A stretch of 64,000 bases of DNA from Burkholderiaceae bacterium (GCA_023954135.1 JAMLIN010000004.1:62001-126000), one strand, 5' to 3'; positions 46,671-57,320 are shown, numbered from the stretch's first letter. The notes: a model not told the origin generated them from the letters alone. Translations and numbers: made by a program.

Positions 46671-46779
46671 GACGCTGCCGTTGGCGGCGGAGATCCGTCT
46701 TCGAACAGGACAGGCATGTTATTGAGCATCAAATGATGATAAAGTTACCACTGGACTGTGTTCCGGAGGAAGAACCGCG

Positions 46780-46983
46780 ATGCGCACCACGATGAATCTG
46801 GACGATGCCTTGATGGCCAGAGCGCAGGAGCTGGTCGGCCCCATGGACCGGACGGCGCTGGTTCACGCCGGATTGAAGGCCCTGATCGAACGCGAAGCGG
46901 CCCGCCGCCTGGCGGCACTGACGGGGTCGGAGCCTCAATTGCAGGATGTCCCGCGCCGCCGTCCGGAACCCGTTACCGGATGA
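46780..46983 (+). CDS. vapB: VapB-like antitoxin
   Basis: The 67-residue protein has a ribbon-helix-helix N-terminus (MRTTMNLDDALMARAQEL, then DRTALVHAGLKALIEREAARRL), the layout of the VapB antitoxins that pair with PIN toxins. A GGAGG site precedes it. The stop overlaps the vapC start by four bases. Confidence 0.9.
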   Translation: MRTTMNLDDALMARAQELVGPMDRTALVHAGLKALIEREAARRLAALTGSEPQLQDVPRRRPEPVTG

Positions 46984-47345
46984 TCATCGCCGACACCTCG
47001 GTGTGGGTGGCGCATTTGCGGCAACCCTCCGCCGTGTTGGGCGAGCGCCTGGAAAACAGCGGCGTTCTGTTGCACCCGTTCATACTCGGTGAACTGGCAC
47101 TCGGCGGCGTTTCGGCCTCGACGTTGAAGATGCTCCAGGACCTGCCGCAATGCCGCGTTGCGAGCCCCGATGAAGTACTGGCACTCATCGCGGCAACCCG
47201 GCTTTCCGGCCGCGGCATCGGCTACGTCGACACCCATCTGATCGCTTCGGCCAGGATGGCAAGTGATACGCGGCTGTGGAGCCTGGATCAGAGGCTGAAC
47301 GCCGTTGCCGGCACGCTGGGGATCGGCTACTCGCCGCAAGCCTGA
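46980..47345 (+). CDS. vapC: VapC-like PIN-domain ribonuclease toxin
   Basis: The 121-residue PIN protein has the conserved acids in MIIADTSVWV (Asp5), ILGELALGG, and GYVDTHLIASA, which form the metal site. Such toxins cut tRNA or rRNA. It is coupled to vapB by ATGA. The pair lies between valS and a hydrolase gene. Confidence 0.92.
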   Translation: MIIADTSVWVAHLRQPSAVLGERLENSGVLLHPFILGELALGGVSASTLKMLQDLPQCRVASPDEVLALIAATRLSGRGIGYVDTHLIASARMASDTRLWSLDQRLNAVAGTLGIGYSPQA

Positions 47346-47430
47346 CGCCGTCCTGCTCCCGGGCCGGGCACCGGGTTTGCTGGCCCACTCCCGTCGGCCC
47401 AGGATCGGGGCCAGCCTCGAGGAGCCCCGG

Positions 47431-48834
47431 ATGCCCGTGCGCCAGCCCCATGTACAACGCCTGTCGACGCGCCTGCCCTTCGTCGCGGCGAGCCTCGCCA
47501 TCATCGCCCTGCTGTCGGCCTGCGCTTCCGGCGACGACGAGCCGCTGCCGCCCCCACCGCCGACCGGCGGCCCCGACGATCCGGGCGCCGAACGTGGCAC
47601 CTTGCTCGCGAGCGCTCCCTACCTGACGTGGACCCGCGGCGAGATCGACGGGCTGAGCTCGAGCGGGCTCGAGGGGCTGCTCCTGCGCGAAGTGGTCGGT
47701 AAGGCGCGCTGCGACGTCGAATTGCACGCGATCGAGTACCAGACCGTCGGCGGCGCCGGCGAGCCGGTCAACGCCACCGGCGGCATCGCGATCCCGACGG
47801 GTGAGGACCCGGCCTGCAATGCGCCTCGCCCGCTGGTGATGTGGGCGCACGGCACCGATGCCGGGCGCGACTACAGCGTGCTCACCAACGAGGAGGTCTT
47901 CGGCGGCATCGCGCTCGCGGTGCTCGCCGCCCACGGCTATGCGGTGGTCGCCCCCGACTACACCGGCTACGGCGGCTCCAGGCTCGACTACCATCCCTAT
48001 CTCAATGCGCAGGCCCAGGCGGCCGACGCCATCGACTCGCTGCGCGCCGCGCGCGCGTTCATCGCCGCGCGCGGCGAACCGGCGCCGCAAGCACTCTACC
48101 TCACCGGCTACTCGCAGGGCGGCTACGTCGCCATGGCAACCCACCGCGAGATCGAACGTTCGCACGGCGACGAGTTCCAGGTCGACGCCTCGTTCCCGAT
48201 GTCGGGCCCCTATGCGCTGTCCGCCACCCTCGACCGGATGCTGGGCGGCGACCCCACCGCGGGCGCCTCGCGGCTGATGCCCTTCCTCGTCGAGAGCTAC
48301 CAGCGCTCCTACGGCAATGTCTTCACGGACCCGGTGGAGCTTTTCGTGCCGCCGTACGACCGGACCGCCATCGGGCTGTTCCCCGGCGACATCGGCTCGA
48401 ACGGCGCGATCGAGCAGGGCCTGCTGCCGCCGTACCTGCTTGCCGCGGAGGGCTCGCCCTTCCTGATGCAGCCCGCATGGGTCGACAACTACCTGCTCGA
48501 TCCGGACAACCCGATGCGCCAGGATGTGGCCGCCAACGACCTGCGCGGCTGGGCGCCGGCGGGCCGGCTGGCGATGTGCGGCGGCGGGGAGGACACCGTG
48601 GTCCATTTCGAGAACACGCGGCTCGCGCAGCAGGCCTTCGCCGAGGCGGGCGTGCCGGTGACCGTGTTCGACTTCGACACCGGCGACTCGATTCCCGGCG
48701 GCACCGACAGCTCGCTCTACCTGATGTTCCGATCGCTGTTCCTCCTGCCGGGCAACGAGGACGCCTACCACATCGCGCTGGCCCCCTTCTGCGCCCGCAT
48801 CGCCCGCGACTTCTTCGCCGGGGCCGTTCAGTAG
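47431..48834 (+). CDS. Secreted lipoprotein alpha/beta hydrolase (lipase-like)
   Basis: The 467-residue precursor has a lipoprotein signal with lipobox LLSAC near residue 30, a Pro-rich linker, and an alpha/beta hydrolase domain. The nucleophile elbow is GYSQGG, preceded by VMWAHGTDAG and VVAPDYTGYGGS. The architecture resembles secretory lipases of the LIP family. GEDTVVHFENT could hold the catalytic Asp, and the final His may be in DAYHIALAP. The start at 47431 has GAGGAG upstream. The substrate is unknown. Confidence 0.8.
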   Translation: MPVRQPHVQRLSTRLPFVAASLAIIALLSACASGDDEPLPPPPPTGGPDDPGAERGTLLASAPYLTWTRGEIDGLSSSGLEGLLLREVVGKARCDVELHAIEYQTVGGAGEPVNATGGIAIPTGEDPACNAPRPLVMWAHGTDAGRDYSVLTNEEVFGGIALAVLAAHGYAVVAPDYTGYGGSRLDYHPYLNAQAQAADAIDSLRAARAFIAARGEPAPQALYLTGYSQGGYVAMATHREIERSHGDEFQVDASFPMSGPYALSATLDRMLGGDPTAGASRLMPFLVESYQRSYGNVFTDPVELFVPPYDRTAIGLFPGDIGSNGAIEQGLLPPYLLAAEGSPFLMQPAWVDNYLLDPDNPMRQDVAANDLRGWAPAGRLAMCGGGEDTVVHFENTRLAQQAFAEAGVPVTVFDFDTGDSIPGGTDSSLYLMFRSLFLLPGNEDAYHIALAPFCARIARDFFAGAVQ

Positions 48835-48844
48835 GCAGCGCGGA

Positions 48845-51625
48845 TCAGCGAGTCCAGGGATCGGGCGCGGTAGTGTCGATCTCCCAGCGCCGTGCCGCCT
48901 GGGTCGCCGAATCCGGCGCCAGCTCGCCGTCGTCGCACAGCGCGGCGATCGCGGCGAACGCGATGGCGCGCGCATCGACCTCGAAGAACTCGCGCAGCTG
49001 CGCCCGCGAGTCGCTGCGCCCGAACCCGTCCGTACCCAGCGTGACGTAGCGGCGACCGGCCGGCAGCCAGGGCCTGACGCTATCGGGGACCAGCCGCATG
49101 TAGTCGGTCGCCGCCACGATCGGCCCGGCGGTGCCCGACAGGGAACGATCGATCCAGCTTCGGGCCTCGGCGGCATCGGCCGCCGCGCCGGCCAGGGCGG
49201 CCCGGTGCGCGCGCTCGGCCCGCATGCCGTCGCGCGCCAGCTCGGAGAAGCTGGTCACGCTCCAGACGTCGGCCGCCACCCCGAAGGCCTCCCGCAGCAG
49301 CCCGGCGGCGGCGATCGCCTCGCGCAGGATGGCGCCGGCGGCCAGGAGCTGGACTCGCGGCATGCCCGCATCCGCGCCATGACGATCGGCGGCCCGGAAG
49401 CGGTAGAGCCCGCGCATGATGCCTTCGCGCACCGCGGGATCGACGCTTCCCGAAGCCTCGCCACCGCAACCGGGCAGGCTCGGCTGCGCGGCGTTCTCGT
49501 TGCCGATCGTGAGGTAGTAGAAGCAGTCGCGCTGCTCCACGAGCATCTCGCGCATGCCGGCGTCGACGATCACCGCCATCTCCCCGGCGAATGCCGGATC
49601 GTAGGCGCGACAGTTTGGCACGGTCATCGCGTGGACATGACTGGAGCCGTCCTGGTGCTGCAGGCCTTCGCCGGCCAGTGTCGTCCGGCCCGAAGTGGCG
49701 CCGACCAGGAAGCCGCGCGAACGCTGGTCGGCCGCCGCCCAGATCAGGTCGCCGACGCGCTGGAAGCCGAACATCGAGTAGTAGATGTAGAACGGCAGCA
49801 TCGCCAGGCCGTGCGTCGAGTACGAGGTGGCGGCGGCGGTCCATGAGGACAGCGCGCCGGCCTCGGTGATGCCTTCCTCGAGGATCTGGCCGCAGACGTC
49901 CTCGCGGTAGTAGAGCATCGAACCGGCATCCTCGGGCTCGTAGCGCTGGCCTTCGGGCGAGTAGATGCCGACCTGCCGGAACAGGCTGGCCATGCCGAAG
50001 GTGCGCGCCTCGTCGGCGACGATCGGCACGATGCGCGCCCCGAGCACGGGATCCTTCAGCAGTTGTCCGAGCATCCGCACGAAGGCCATCGTGGTCGACA
50101 TCTCCTTGCCCTCGGCGGCAAGCGCGAAGCCCGCGTAGCGCTCGGGCGGCGGGACGGGCACCGGCTCGCAATCGCTGTGCCGCGCCGGCAGGAAGCCACC
50201 GAGCCGGGCGCGCCGCCTGTGCAGGTAGCGCATCTCGTCGCTGTCGTCGTCGGGCTTGCAGAAGGAAAGCGACTTCGCCTGCTCGTCGGTGAGCGGCAGC
50301 GCGAAGCGGTCGCGATACGCGAGCAGCGCCTCGTCGCCGAGCTTCTTCTGCTGGTGGGTGGTCATGCGACCCTGCCCGGCCGCTCCCATCCCGTAACCCT
50401 TCATCGTCTTGGCGAGGATCACCGTGGGCTGGCCCGCATGGCTCACCGCGGCCCGGAAGGCCGCGTGCAGCTTGACGATGTCATGGCCGCCGCGATGCAG
50501 GCGGTCGATCTCGGCGTCGGTCATCGCCTCCACCAGTGCCGCCAGCTCGGGAGAGCGGCCGAAGAAGCGATCGCGATTGTAGCGACCGTCCTTCGAGGAC
50601 AGGGTCTGGAACTCGCCGTCGACCGTCTCCGCGAACGCGCGCAGCAGCGCCTGCGAGCGATCGCGCTCGAACAGCGCATCCCAGTCCGAGCCCCAGATCA
50701 CCTTGATCACGTTCCAGCCGGCGCCGGTGAACACGCCTTCGAGCTCGTCGATGATGCGGCCGTTGCCGCGCACCGGGCCGTCGAGCCGCTGCAGGTTGCA
50801 GTTGATCACGAAGATCAGGTTGTCCAGACGCTCGCGCGAGGCGAGCGCCAGCGCGCCGGTGGATTCCGGCTCGTCCATCTCGCCGTCGCCGAAGAAGCCC
50901 CAGACCTTGCGATCGCCGGCGGCAAGGAGCTCTCGATTCTCGAGATAGCGCATGAAGCGCGCCTGATAGATCGCGGAGATCGGCCCGATCCCCATCGAGC
51001 CGGTCGGGAACTGCCAGAAGTCCGGCATCAGCCAGGGATGCGGATACGAGGACAGGCCGGAGAGCCCCTGTCGGGCGGCGCGGACCTCCTGGCGATAGTG
51101 CGCGAGCGCGGATTCGGGAAGGCGGCCCTCGAGCCAGGCGCGCGCGTAGACGCCGGGCGCCGAGTGAGGCTGGAAGAACACCAGGTCGCCGCCGAAGGAA
51201 TCACTGCGCGCCCGGAAGAAATGATTGAAGCCGACCTCGAAGAGCTCAGCCGCCGATGCATAGCTCGAGATGTGCCCGCCCAGCTCCCCGTAGGCCTTGT
51301 TCGCCCGCACCACCATCGCCAGCGCGTTCCAGCGCATGATCGAGACGAGCCGCTGCTCGATGTCGAGGTCACCGGGAAAGCGCGGCTGCAGCGCCGCCGG
51401 GATCGTGTTGCGGTAAGGCGTGATCAGCGACGGCTTCCAGCCGGTCTGCCGGTTGCGCGAATGATGGGCGAGCCGGTCGAGCAGGTATCTCGCGCGCTCC
51501 GGCCCTTGCGTGGCCAGCACCGCGTCGAGCGCATCGATCCACTCCGCGGTCTCCACGGGATCGGCATCGACGTCCGGGTGGCCGGGCATCGCGGACGGCT
51601 GCTGCGAATCGGAAGGACTGGACAT
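48845..51625 (-). CDS. aceE: Homodimeric-type pyruvate dehydrogenase E1 (AceE family)
   Basis: AceE-type E1 decarboxylates a 2-oxoacid with thiamin diphosphate. The 926-residue protein has the ThDP motif [10 protein letters not shown] (around residue 240) and the AceE-specific segments [20 protein letters not shown] and [20 protein letters not shown]. No aceF or lpd follows: the next gene on the left is convergent and unrelated. It is divergent from an Lrp-type regulator. It may be an alternative E1 such as the 2-oxobutyrate enzyme MdeB of Pseudomonas putida rather than the housekeeping enzyme. GGAG precedes the ATG. Confidence 0.88.
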   Translation of the reverse strand: MSSPSDSQQPSAMPGHPDVDADPVETAEWIDALDAVLATQGPERARYLLDRLAHHSRNRQTGWKPSLITPYRNTIPAALQPRFPGDLDIEQRLVSIMRWNALAMVVRANKAYGELGGHISSYASAAELFEVGFNHFFRARSDSFGGDLVFFQPHSAPGVYARAWLEGRLPESALAHYRQEVRAARQGLSGLSSYPHPWLMPDFWQFPTGSMGIGPISAIYQARFMRYLENRELLAAGDRKVWGFFGDGEMDEPESTGALALASRERLDNLIFVINCNLQRLDGPVRGNGRIIDELEGVFTGAGWNVIKVIWGSDWDALFERDRSQALLRAFAETVDGEFQTLSSKDGRYNRDRFFGRSPELAALVEAMTDAEIDRLHRGGHDIVKLHAAFRAAVSHAGQPTVILAKTMKGYGMGAAGQGRMTTHQQKKLGDEALLAYRDRFALPLTDEQAKSLSFCKPDDDSDEMRYLHRRRARLGGFLPARHSDCEPVPVPPPERYAGFALAAEGKEMSTTMAFVRMLGQLLKDPVLGARIVPIVADEARTFGMASLFRQVGIYSPEGQRYEPEDAGSMLYYREDVCGQILEEGITEAGALSSWTAAATSYSTHGLAMLPFYIYYSMFGFQRVGDLIWAAADQRSRGFLVGATSGRTTLAGEGLQHQDGSSHVHAMTVPNCRAYDPAFAGEMAVIVDAGMREMLVEQRDCFYYLTIGNENAAQPSLPGCGGEASGSVDPAVREGIMRGLYRFRAADRHGADAGMPRVQLLAAGAILREAIAAAGLLREAFGVAADVWSVTSFSELARDGMRAERAHRAALAGAAADAAEARSWIDRSLSGTAGPIVAATDYMRLVPDSVRPWLPAGRRYVTLGTDGFGRSDSRAQLREFFEVDARAIAFAAIAALCDDGELAPDSATQAARRWEIDTTAPDPWTR

Positions 51626-51707
51626 GGTCGGGCTCCGTGACTCCGGGCAATCTAGGCTTTTCCACGCCGAATTGGCTGCGGAATCGGCCATCGACTCCCG
51701 ATTCATG

Positions 51708-51722
51708 CGGCACAATATGCCG
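51708..51722. promoter_or_regulatory. Inverted repeat between aceE and the Lrp gene
   Basis: CGGCA-CAATA-TGCCG lies 26 bases before the Lrp-type start codon in the 122-base divergent region. Size and position fit an Lrp/AsnC operator acting on both genes. Confidence 0.45.
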
Positions 51723-51747
51723 TAATTTGTATAGATCACGAAACTTC

Positions 51748-52239
51748 ATGCCGACAATATCCGACACCGCCAATCTGGACGCCATCGACCTGCGGATCCT
51801 GTCCGCCCTGCAGGAGAACGGGCGGCTCACCAACGTGGAGCTGGCGCGGCGCGTGAACCTGTCGCCTTCGCCCTGCCTCGCGCGCGTGCGCGCGCTGGAG
51901 CAGCGCGGCCTGATCTCCGGCTACGTCGCGCTGTGCGACCCGCTGGCGCTCGGCCTGACGATCAACGTGTTCATCTCGGTGAGCCTCGAGCGCCAGCGAA
52001 AGGACGCGCTGGACATCTTCGAGAAACGCGTCGCCGAGCACCAGGAGGTGATGGAGTGCTACCTGATGACCGGCGACTCCGACTACCTGTTGCGCGTGGT
52101 GGTGCCGGACATGCAGGCGCTCGAGCGCTTCATCGTCGATCACCTGGCGAAGATCCCGGGCGTCACGAGCATCCGGTCGAGCCTCGCGCTCAAGCAGGTG
52201 CGCTACAAGACGGCCTTGCCCCTCGCCTCGCAACGGTAG
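51748..52239 (+). CDS. Lrp/AsnC-family transcriptional regulator
   Basis: The 163-residue protein has an N-terminal HTH ([38 protein letters not shown]) and a C-terminal RAM-type amino-acid-binding domain ([22 protein letters not shown]). Divergence from the 2-oxoacid dehydrogenase E1 suggests it responds to an amino acid and controls that gene. The start at 51748 is chosen because the HTH follows at once. Confidence 0.9.
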   Translation: MPTISDTANLDAIDLRILSALQENGRLTNVELARRVNLSPSPCLARVRALEQRGLISGYVALCDPLALGLTINVFISVSLERQRKDALDIFEKRVAEHQEVMECYLMTGDSDYLLRVVVPDMQALERFIVDHLAKIPGVTSIRSSLALKQVRYKTALPLASQR

Positions 52240-52284
52240 GCGCCGGCGCGGAGTCGGAAAACCAGTTGAAGCTCGTCCACGTCA

Positions 52285-52422
52285 TCACGTGACCGCCACC
52301 GTCTTGAAGGGCAGGTTGCCGATCGCGTTGTACTGGCACACCTTGCTCGGCAGCCCCGGGCCGTAGCTCGACGTCAGCCGGTTGAGCGCATCGTAGCCGT
52401 AGTTCTCGGTGAAGCTGCCCAC
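52285..52422 (-). pseudogene. Rhs-repeat protein C-terminal remnant
   Basis: The minus strand encodes YGYDALNRLTSSYGPG and then YNAIGNLPFKTVAV before a stop. These are two YD/Rhs repeat units (YDALNRLT, YxAIGNL). Nothing Rhs-like precedes them, so this is a fragment of a former Rhs gene. It fills most of the gap before the Rpn-family gene. Confidence 0.6.
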
Positions 52423-52537
52423 CTGGATCGCCTGGCCAGGCCGTTCGGCCCGGGCCGGACGGCTGAACCGCGACCAACGGATGATTGCCCGGCGAGGCGC
52501 TGCTCGCGACGATATCGCATGCCCCGAAGGAGCCGCG

Positions 52538-53473
52538 ATGCCGCCACCCGCCATCCCTGCCGATCGGTCTTCCACACCCGGCACGTCTACCGATCGGTCC
52601 TCCGTCTCCACCGCGTCCCGTCGCCCCCTGCTCGATCCGTGCAACGATTTCGTCTTCAAGGTCCTCTTCGTGCGGCAACCGGCCCTGCTGCTCGATCTCG
52701 TCAACGCCGTGCGCGATCACCTCCCGCCCGTGGCCGACATCGAGATCCTCAACCCCGCCATTCCGCCCGAAGCCATCGCCGGCAAGACCATCGTCCTCGA
52801 CATCCTCGCCCGCGACCGCATCGGCCAGCGCTTCAATGTCGAGATGCAGATCCGCCGACAGCCGGCCCTGCCCAAGCGCAGCGTCTTCTACCTCGGGCGC
52901 ATCACCAGCGGCCAGCTCGAGATCGGGGCGCACTACGCCTCGCTCGCCCCCGTCATCGGCATCCACCTGCTGGACTTCACCTGGTTTCGCGACCACCCCC
53001 GCAAGGCCTGCTGGCGCTTCGTGCTGCGCGACGACAAGTCCGGCGACGTCCTGCCCGACGCGCCGCTGGAGCTCAACCTCCTGGAGTTGCCCAAGGCCGA
53101 CCGGCTGGGCGAGAATGACCGCAACGCCCCCCTGTTTGCCTGGGTCACCTTCTTCAAGCATGCGCAGGAGCCCGACATCATGAGCCGGATCGAATATCCC
53201 CCGGTGCGCGAGGCGATGGCCACGCTGGCGCAGATCTCCGAGGACGACCAGGCCCGCCTGAATGCGGAGGCGCGCAAGCGGGCGCTGATGGATCAGGCCG
53301 CGCTGGTCGACGAGGCGCGGTCCGAGGGCGAGCAGAAGGGTCTGGCCGAGGCCGCACAGAACATCGCTCGCCAACTCATCGACCAGCTCGGCCTGGATGA
53401 CGCCACGATCGCCCGGCTCACGGGCCTGAGCGAAGCGGATGTGGAGCGCCTGCGCGGCCAGGCTGCTGACTAG
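52538..53473 (+). CDS. Rpn-family PD-(D/E)XK nuclease / putative transposase
   Basis: The 311-residue protein matches the Rpn/PF12784 type. An N-terminal nuclease region starts DPCNDFVFKVLF, has VLDILARDRIGQRFNVEMQIRRQ (the D...E-x-Q core) and RSVFYLGRITSGQL. A C-terminal helical tail carries repeated E-A-R/Q-K segments. Family members promote RecA-independent recombination. An AGGAG site supports the start at 52538. Its location beside an Rhs remnant suggests a mobile or unstable locus. Confidence 0.85.
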   Translation: MPPPAIPADRSSTPGTSTDRSSVSTASRRPLLDPCNDFVFKVLFVRQPALLLDLVNAVRDHLPPVADIEILNPAIPPEAIAGKTIVLDILARDRIGQRFNVEMQIRRQPALPKRSVFYLGRITSGQLEIGAHYASLAPVIGIHLLDFTWFRDHPRKACWRFVLRDDKSGDVLPDAPLELNLLELPKADRLGENDRNAPLFAWVTFFKHAQEPDIMSRIEYPPVREAMATLAQISEDDQARLNAEARKRALMDQAALVDEARSEGEQKGLAEAAQNIARQLIDQLGLDDATIARLTGLSEADVERLRGQAAD

Positions 53474-53487
53474 GGGTTGTTCGAACC

Positions 53488-53898
53488 CTACTCCGCAACA
53501 CCGCCGCGCCGCGCCTTGATCTCCCCGCGGCGGCGCTTGTCCTCGAGCCGGCGCCGCTTCTCGGCGAGGCTCGGGCGGGTGGGCACCCGCGGGCGCGGCG
53601 GCACCGCGACCTTGTCCACCAGCGCCTGCAGGCGCGCCAGCGCGTCGGCGAGGTTGCGCTCGCGGGTGCGGAAGCGCTGCGCCTTGATGACGATCACGCC
53701 GTCGGCGCCGATGCGGGCATCGCGCAGCGCGAGCAGCCGTTCGCGAACCGCGCCCGGCAGCGACGAGGCGGCGATGTCGTAACGAAGATGGATCGCGCTG
53801 GCGACCTTGTTGACGTTCTGGCCGCCAGCGCCCTGGGCGCGCACGGCGCTCACCTCGACTTCCAGGGGATCGATCCTGGGCGCGCCGCGCGAGGACAT
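53488..53898 (-). CDS. arfB: Alternative ribosome-rescue factor ArfB (YaeJ)
   Basis: ArfB enters stalled ribosomes and releases the peptide with its GGQ motif. The 136-residue protein has RAQGAGGQNVNKVASAIHLRYD, and a basic C-terminal tail (KRRRLEDKRRRGEIKARRG) that binds the mRNA channel. The start at 53898 gives the family length; an ATG at 53946 would add 16 residues. Confidence 0.9.
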   Translation of the reverse strand: MSSRGAPRIDPLEVEVSAVRAQGAGGQNVNKVASAIHLRYDIAASSLPGAVRERLLALRDARIGADGVIVIKAQRFRTRERNLADALARLQALVDKVAVPPRPRVPTRPSLAEKRRRLEDKRRRGEIKARRGGVAE

Positions 53899-54086
53899 GC
53901 CCGCCAGCCCGGCGATGCCTGCTAGGAGGCTGCGCGGCAGAAGCATCGCCGGCTGCAACGCGCGAGAAAACGGTCCATCGCGACGCTGCCTCCTGCGCCC
54001 AGGGGGCCACCCTGGGCTTGTCGGCACCGCCACGCTGGCCTCGTTTTTCGCACGTCTCGCTTCGACGACTTCTGCCGCGCAGCCTC

Positions 54087-54326
54087 CTAGCGGCGCTTGA
54101 TGAAGAAGACCCAGCTGCGGCCGAGCTCCTCCATGCCCACCAGCTCGTGGCCGGCCTGGCGGGCGAACTGCTGGAAATCGCGCTTCGAGCCAGGGTCGGT
54201 CGAGACGACCTTCAGCACCTGGCCGCTGGCGATCGTCGACAGGGCCTTCTTGGCGCGCAGGATCGGCAGGGGGCAGTTCAGCCCGCTGGCATCGACCTCG
54301 AGGTCGAATGCGGTCGGTTCACTCAT
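54087..54326 (-). CDS. tusA: Sulfur carrier protein TusA
   Basis: TusA accepts persulfide sulfur from cysteine desulfurase for tRNA thiolation and other uses. The 79-residue protein has the active-site motif CPLPILRAKKA and the fold segments VLKVVSTDPGSKRDF and WVFFIKRR. AGGA precedes the ATG at 54326. It lies 43 bases after alaS in the same direction. Confidence 0.92.
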   Translation of the reverse strand: MSEPTAFDLEVDASGLNCPLPILRAKKALSTIASGQVLKVVSTDPGSKRDFQQFARQAGHELVGMEELGRSWVFFIKRR

Positions 54327-54369
54327 GTCGGTTCGTCCTTCTCGGAAATCGATGGCCGGGGCCTCGCCC

Positions 54370-57012
54370 TCATGCCTTTTGCGCCACCCAGGCGGCGACG
54401 CTCGCCAGCGCCTGCGGCAGCGCCGCGGCATCGGTACCGCCGGCCTGCGCCATGTCCGGACGCCCGCCCCCCTTGCCGCCGACCTGGCCGGCGACGTGGT
54501 TGACGATCTCGCCCGCCTTGAAGCGCGCCGTCAGGTCCGGCGTGACCCCCGCGATCAGGCTCACGCGCCCGCCAAGGTCGGAACCCAGCACGATGATCGC
54601 CGAGCCCAGCTTGTCCTTGAGCTTGTCCATCGTCTCGCGCAGGGTCTTCGCATCGGCTCCTTCGAGACGGGCGGTCAGCACGCGCACGCCGCCCACGTCC
54701 TGCGCCTGCCCGGCGAGGTCGGCGCCCTGCGAGGCCGCCATCTTCGACTTGAGCCGCGCGAGCTCCTTCTCGATCGAGCGGACGTTCTCGAGAACCTGCT
54801 CGAGCCTCGCCGGCAGCTCGCCGACCGGCACCTTGAGCATGCCCGCCACGCCGGCAAGCAGGGCTTCGTCGGCCTGGGCCCGCTCCAGGGCATGGTCGCC
54901 GGTGATCGCCTCGACCCGGCGGATCCCCGCGGCCACCCCGCCCTCGGAGACGATCCGGAACGGACCGATGTCGCCGGTGCGCCCGACGTGGGTACCGCCG
55001 CAGAGCTCGCGCGAGCTGCCGATGTCGAGCACCCGGACCTCGTCGCCGTACTTCTCGCCGAACAGGGCCATCGCCCCGCCCCGCACCGCCTCGTCGTAGG
55101 CCATCAGCCGGGCCTCGACCGCGGTGTTCTCGAGGATCTCGCGATTGACGATCCGCTCGACCCGCCGGATCTCGTCGCGCGTCATCGGCGCGTTGTGGCT
55201 GAAATCGAAGCGGGTCTTGTCGGGATCGACCAGCGAGCCCTTCTGCTGGACATGGGCGCCGAGCACTTCCCGCAGCGCCTTGTGCATCAGGTGGGTGGCC
55301 GAGTGATTGCGCATGGTGCGCGCGCGCGCCGTGCCGTCGACCCGGGCGGTGACGGTATCGCCCACCGCGATCTCGCCGGTGACGAGCTCGCCGTGGTGGC
55401 CGAAGACATCGGCCTGGATCTTCTGGGTGTCCTCGACCCGGAACAGCGACAGGCAGGAGCTGCCCTGGACGATCTCGCCGCGATCGCCGACCTGCCCGCC
55501 GGATTCGGCGTAGAACGGCGTCTGGTCGAGCACCACGACGCCGCGCTCGCCGACGCCGAGCCGCTCGACCGGAGAACCTTCGCGATACAGCGCGGTGACG
55601 CGCCCCTGCGATTCCAGCTCCTCGTAGCCGCGAAACCGGGTCGGCTCGCCGCGATAGTCGATCGCCGCGCCGGCCCGGAAGCGCCCGGCCGCCCGGGCCT
55701 GCTCGCGCTGGCGCGACATCGCCGTATCGAAGCCGGCCTCGTCGACCCCGACACCAGCCTCCCGGCAGACGTCGGCGGTCAGGTCCAGCGGAAAGCCGTA
55801 GGTATCGTGCAGGCGAAAGGCGGTCTCGCCGTCCAGGCGCGCACCGGCGACGCCGCGCAGCGGCGCGAGGGCGGCCTCGAGGATCTCCATCCCGTTGGCG
55901 ATCGTCTCGAAGAAGCGTTCCTCCTCGAGCCGCAGCACCTCGGCGATGCGCCGCGCCTGGGCGCGCAGCTCCGGATAGGCCTCGCCCATCTCGGCGGCGA
56001 GCGGCTCGACCAGGCGATGGAAGAACGGCCGGCGAGCGCCTAGCTTGTAGCCATGGCGGATGGCGCGGCGCGCGATGCGGCGCAGCACGTAGCCGCGCCC
56101 CTCGTTGCCGGGGATCACGCCGTCGCACACCGTGAAGGCGCAGGCCCGGATGTGGTCGGCCAGCACCTTCAGCGAGGGGCTGCCCGCCACCGGCGTGCCG
56201 CCGGCATCGGCGACCGCCCGCGCGGCCGCCTCGAGCAGGCGCACGAAGAGGTCGATCTCGTAGTTCGAGTGCACCCCCTGCAGGACGGCGGCGATCCGCT
56301 CGAGCCCCATGCCGGTGTCCACGCTCGGCTTGGGCAGCGGATGCATGGTCCCCTGCTCGTCGCGGTTGAACTGCATGAACACGAGGTTCCAGATCTCGAT
56401 GTAGCGATCGCCGTCCTCGTCGGGGCTTCCCGGGGGGCCGCCCGCCACGCCGGGGCCGTGGTCATAGAAGATCTCGCTGCAGGGCCCGCAGGGCCCGGTA
56501 TCGCCCATCATCCAGAAGTTGTCGGAGGCGTAGCGGGCCCCCTTGTTGTCGCCGATGCGCACGATCCGCTCGACCGGCACCCCGATCTCCTCGGCCCAGA
56601 TCCGCCCGGCGTCGTCGTCCTCGAAATAGACGGTCACCCAGAGACGGTCGGCGGGCAGCCCGAACACCCCGGTCAGCAGCTCCCAGGCGTAGCGGATGGC
56701 ATCGCGCTTGAAGTAGTCGCCGAAGCTGAAGTTGCCCAGCATCTCGAAGAAGGTGTGATGCCTGGCGGTGTAGCCGACGTTCTCGAGATCGTTGTGCTTG
56801 CCGCCGGCCCGGATGCACTTCTGGGAGCTGGTCGCCCGGTGGTAGGGGCGTTTGTCGAAGCCGAGGAAGACGTCCTTGAACTGGTTCATCCCCGCGTTGG
56901 TGAACAGCAGCGTCGGGTCGTCGGTCGGCACGACCGGGCTCGAGGCGACGATCGTGTGTTCCTTCGATTCGAAGAAGCGGAGGAAACGCTCACGGATTTC
57001 GGCCGATTTCAT
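54370..57012 (-). CDS. alaS: Alanyl-tRNA synthetase
   Basis: AlaS charges tRNA-Ala by its G3-U70 pair. The 880-residue protein starts [18 protein letters not shown], has the class II motifs and the zinc-dependent editing domain with HSATH (about 570) and CGGTH (about 667), and a C-terminal C-Ala domain with [15 protein letters not shown]. The start at 57012 (MKSAEI) is the conserved one. Confidence 0.96.
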   Translation of the reverse strand: MKSAEIRERFLRFFESKEHTIVASSPVVPTDDPTLLFTNAGMNQFKDVFLGFDKRPYHRATSSQKCIRAGGKHNDLENVGYTARHHTFFEMLGNFSFGDYFKRDAIRYAWELLTGVFGLPADRLWVTVYFEDDDAGRIWAEEIGVPVERIVRIGDNKGARYASDNFWMMGDTGPCGPCSEIFYDHGPGVAGGPPGSPDEDGDRYIEIWNLVFMQFNRDEQGTMHPLPKPSVDTGMGLERIAAVLQGVHSNYEIDLFVRLLEAAARAVADAGGTPVAGSPSLKVLADHIRACAFTVCDGVIPGNEGRGYVLRRIARRAIRHGYKLGARRPFFHRLVEPLAAEMGEAYPELRAQARRIAEVLRLEEERFFETIANGMEILEAALAPLRGVAGARLDGETAFRLHDTYGFPLDLTADVCREAGVGVDEAGFDTAMSRQREQARAAGRFRAGAAIDYRGEPTRFRGYEELESQGRVTALYREGSPVERLGVGERGVVVLDQTPFYAESGGQVGDRGEIVQGSSCLSLFRVEDTQKIQADVFGHHGELVTGEIAVGDTVTARVDGTARARTMRNHSATHLMHKALREVLGAHVQQKGSLVDPDKTRFDFSHNAPMTRDEIRRVERIVNREILENTAVEARLMAYDEAVRGGAMALFGEKYGDEVRVLDIGSSRELCGGTHVGRTGDIGPFRIVSEGGVAAGIRRVEAITGDHALERAQADEALLAGVAGMLKVPVGELPARLEQVLENVRSIEKELARLKSKMAASQGADLAGQAQDVGGVRVLTARLEGADAKTLRETMDKLKDKLGSAIIVLGSDLGGRVSLIAGVTPDLTARFKAGEIVNHVAGQVGGKGGGRPDMAQAGGTDAAALPQALASVAAWVAQKA

Positions 57013-57085
57013 CGCTTGCCCTGTGCCAAAGACGTCCAAAGACGTTGATTTTCCGGGGGAAATCGGATTCTACCGAAATGTGGAC

Positions 57086-57114
57086 GAAAAAAAGGCGCCC
57101 GGGGGAGGGCGCCT
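57086..57114 (-). terminator. Hairpin plus T-run upstream of alaS, possible attenuator
   Basis: AGGCGCC/GGCGCCT forms a seven-base stem (57093-57099 with 57108-57114). On the minus strand it is followed by seven Ts, about 75 bases before the alaS start. No minus-strand gene lies upstream that would need it. A TAGAAT (57068-57073) nearer the gene could be a promoter. Confidence 0.6.
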
Positions 57115-57229
57115 GAGGAGGGAGGAGACTCGATGAAACCATCGATACGCGGCGATGGAGAAGCATCGCCGCGCCCGGACAATGTACGATCCGGGGCACC
57201 CCGGTTCCAGCCCCGGCGGGGTAACTGGT

Positions 57230-57244
57230 GTAACAAGGCGTTAC
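57230..57244. promoter_or_regulatory. GTAAC-N5-GTTAC inverted repeat upstream of the CoA-transferase gene
   Basis: GTAAC AAGGC GTTAC is a perfect 5-5-5 inverted repeat with another GTAAC at 57221. It lies in the 308-base gap between alaS and the CoA-transferase gene; otherwise that gap holds only the alaS hairpin and no gene. It may be an operator. Confidence 0.3.
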
Positions 57245-57320
57245 GACCGGCGGGCCGGCGGAGCATCGATCCGTTCTCGCCATGCGGGACCGGTCGGCAT
57301 ATCGTTCAGGAATGAAGAGC

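Noticed and set aside
52430-54010. Long minus-strand frame opposite the Rpn-family gene
   Set aside because: The plus-strand product has clear family motifs and a ribosome site; the minus frame is low-complexity antisense.
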